Assembly: GCA_016867955.1 (NCBI GenBank)
Contig: VGIE01000121.1
Location: forward strand, 1 to 6,934
Source of the DNA: Betaproteobacteria bacterium
Lineage (GTDB): Bacteria > Pseudomonadota > Gammaproteobacteria > Burkholderiales > SG8-39
Length of the DNA stretch: 6,934 nucleotides
Direction of reading: 5' to 3'
This document shows, piece after piece, positions 5,181 to 6,934 of the stretch; the stretch's first letter is position 1, and every line of letters starts with the position of its first letter. A program made the position numbers and the translations under genes. The notes under the pieces were generated by a model. That model did no database searches. It had not been told where the DNA came from and saw only the letters and a list, made by a program, of their open reading frames with translations.

Positions 5181-6934
5181 ATGACCGACGCTCAGGTGCA
5201 ACCGCCGAATCGCCTCGCCCGCGAAACCAGCCCCTACCTGCTGCAGCATGCGGCCAACCCGGTGGACTGGTACCCCTGGGGCGAGGAGGCGCTGGCCCGT
5301 GCCCGTGCGGAGAAGCGTCCCATCCTGCTGTCGATTGGCTATTCGGCCTGCCACTGGTGCCATGTGATGGCGCACGAGTCCTTCGAGGATCCGGCGGTGG
5401 CCGCAGTGATGAATGATCACTTCGTGAACATCAAGGTCGATCGCGAAGAGCGGCCCGATCTCGACCAGATCTACCAGCTGGCGCACCAGATGCTGGCGCA
5501 CCGCCCCGGCGGCTGGCCGCTGACCATGTTTCTCACGCCCGACGGGACGCCGTTCTTTGGCGGCACCTACTTCCCCGCGTCGCCGCGCCACGGTCTGCCT
5601 GCGTTCGCCGATTTGTGCCAGCGCATGGCGGCCATCTACCGCGAGCGGCAGAAGGATATTGTGGCGCAGAGCGCGGCGCTTCTGGAGGCGTTTGCGCACC
5701 TGGAACCCGCCGGCGGGACACAGCCCGGCGCGCTCGACGACGCGCCGCTGCTGTCGGCAATCGAGGCGCTGAAGGCGAACTTCGATCCGGACGATGGCGG
5801 CTTCGGGTCGGCGCCCAAGTTTCCCCATGCCAGCGACCTCGAACTGTGCCTGAGGCACTTTGCCACGGGTGCGGCTGGCAACGCTGGCCGCGGACGCGCT
5901 GCGGATGGCGATGCGCTCAACATAGTGGTGCTCACGCTGGCGCGGATGGCCGAAGGCGGCATCTTCGACCACCTTGGCGGCGGCTTCTGCCGCTACAGCA
6001 CCGACGCGCACTGGAGCATCCCCCACTTCGAGAAGATGCTCTATGACAACGGACCGCTGCTGTCCCTGTATGCCGACGCGTGGACGCTGACGCAGGATCC
6101 GCGCTTTGCACAGGTGGTCGAGGCAACGGCGGGCTGGCTGCTGCGCGACATGCGGTCCGCCGAGGGCGCTTTCTACGCGGCGCTGGATGCCGATTCGGAG
6201 GGCGAGGAAGGCCGGTTCTACGTGTGGACGCCGCAACAGGTTCGCGCGACGCTGACCGCCGATGAGTCTGCCGTCGCCGAAATGTACTTCGGCCTGAATG
6301 CACCGGCGAACTTCGAGGGCCGGCACTGGCACCTGCGCGTCGGCATGCCGCTGGCGAAGGTCGCATCGCAGCTCGGCCGCCCGCTCAGCCGGTGCGAAGC
6401 CCTGCTGAAGGCGTCACGCGCAAAGCTGCTCACCGCACGCAGCCGCCGCATCCATCCCGGCCTCGACGACAAGATCCTCACCAGCTGGAATGCGCTGGCC
6501 ATCCAGGGACTGGCACATGCCGGCCGCATCTTCGGCCGCGACGACTGGATCGAAGCGGCGTGGCAGGCATTCGATTTTCTCCGGACGCGGCTCTGGCAGA
6601 CCGGCGCCGAGTCGGCGCCGGGCGCCGCAGCCATTGCCGCGCCCGGGCGTCTGCGCGCAAGCTTTAAGGATGGCCGTGCCAGCCTCAACGCCTATCTCGA
6701 CGACTACGCTTTCCTGCTGGCTGCCGCGCTGGAGCTGCTGCAGGCCCGTTTCGATGCTGCCGTGCTGGGCTTTGCCGAGGCGCTGGCAGGCACGCTGCTC
6801 GCGCAGTTCGAGGACCCGCTCCGCGGCGGCTTCTACTTCACCAGCCACGACCATGAGGTCCTGTTCCACCGTGGCAAGCCGGGCCATGACAATGCCACGC
6901 CATCGGGTAACGGGGTTGCAGCGCTGGCCCTGCA
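5181..6934 (+). CDS. Thioredoxin-domain protein, DUF255/YyaL (SPATA20-like), 3'-truncated by window edge
   Basis: The frame is open from ATG 5181 to the last base, giving 584 residues without a stop; full-length members are roughly 650-750. An in-frame ATG at 5169 would add four residues, and neither start has a clear Shine-Dalgarno. The N-terminal thioredoxin-like DUF255 domain holds ETSPYLLQHAANPVDWYPWG (15-34), SACHWCH (55-61) with the CxxC pair C57/C60, KVDREERPDLDQIY (85-98) and GGWPLTMFLTPDG (110-122). A long alpha/alpha-barrel region resembling N-acylglucosamine epimerases follows, with GGIFDHLGGGFCRYSTD (259-275), HFEKMLYDN (282-290), ALDADSEGEEGRFYVW (334-349), LDDKILTSWNAL (428-439) and YLDDYAFLL (505-513). 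PSGNGVAA (574-581) lies close to the cut end. The family is widespread and believed to be redox- or sugar-related, but its biochemical role is not established. It appears unrelated to the CoA cluster. No frameshift is seen. Confidence 0.95.
   Translation, partial: MTDAQVQPPNRLARETSPYLLQHAANPVDWYPWGEEALARARAEKRPILLSIGYSACHWCHVMAHESFEDPAVAAVMNDHFVNIKVDREERPDLDQIYQLAHQMLAHRPGGWPLTMFLTPDGTPFFGGTYFPASPRHGLPAFADLCQRMAAIYRERQKDIVAQSAALLEAFAHLEPAGGTQPGALDDAPLLSAIEALKANFDPDDGGFGSAPKFPHASDLELCLRHFATGAAGNAGRGRAADGDALNIVVLTLARMAEGGIFDHLGGGFCRYSTDAHWSIPHFEKMLYDNGPLLSLYADAWTLTQDPRFAQVVEATAGWLLRDMRSAEGAFYAALDADSEGEEGRFYVWTPQQVRATLTADESAVAEMYFGLNAPANFEGRHWHLRVGMPLAKVASQLGRPLSRCEALLKASRAKLLTARSRRIHPGLDDKILTSWNALAIQGLAHAGRIFGRDDWIEAAWQAFDFLRTRLWQTGAESAPGAAAIAAPGRLRASFKDGRASLNAYLDDYAFLLAAALELLQARFDAAVLGFAEALAGTLLAQFEDPLRGGFYFTSHDHEVLFHRGKPGHDNATPSGNGVAALAL

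Noticed and set aside
5097..6332. Long minus-strand open frame (411 codons)
   Set aside because: It lies antisense to the DUF255 gene, whose motifs are unmistakable. The minus translation is rich in Arg, His and Ala with no family features, as expected for a high-GC shadow.

Overview
The window looks like chromosomal DNA from a high-GC proteobacterium. A slyX gene, found mainly in beta- and gammaproteobacteria, and the overall codon use favour that range; I cannot name a genus. No mobile element, CRISPR array, rRNA or tRNA is visible.

Layout. (1) 1-705, + strand: C-terminal two thirds or so of an SLC13/DASS-type sodium:anion (probably dicarboxylate) symporter. (2) 729-1178, - strand: a small MaoC-type hot-dog hydratase converging on the symporter, with a hairpin over the junction. 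(3) 1179-1483: a divergent regulatory region with an AT-rich core. (4) 1484-4393, + strand: a probable three-gene operon with a second MaoC-like protein, a CaiB/BaiF (family III) CoA-transferase that overlaps it by ATGA, and a nitronate-monooxygenase-family flavoprotein, closed by a GC-rich hairpin terminator. (5) 4394-4594: a convergent intergenic spacer. (6) 4595-4795, - strand: slyX. (7) 4796-5168: a stretch of uncertain coding status. (8) 5181-6934, + strand: a DUF255/YyaL-type thioredoxin-domain protein that runs off the window without a stop.

The MaoC/CaiB/flavoprotein group reads as part of an acyl-CoA catabolic route. The family III transferase would make or exchange a CoA thioester of a carboxylic acid, the MaoC proteins would add or remove water, and the flavoprotein would oxidise or reduce a CoA-bound intermediate. 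The SLC13 porter may bring in the acid. The substrate cannot be read from the sequence; a short-chain dicarboxylate related to mesaconate, citramalate or itaconate is one reasonable guess.

The most unusual signal is the pair of divergent MaoC genes. Their first 38 bp are almost identical, including silent codon positions, although the rest of the two proteins has diverged strongly. Their catalytic-dyad positions also differ: N37/H42 in one and E37/Y42 in the other. This suggests a catalytic/non-catalytic pair and a local gene-conversion or DNA-level constraint on the 5' ends.
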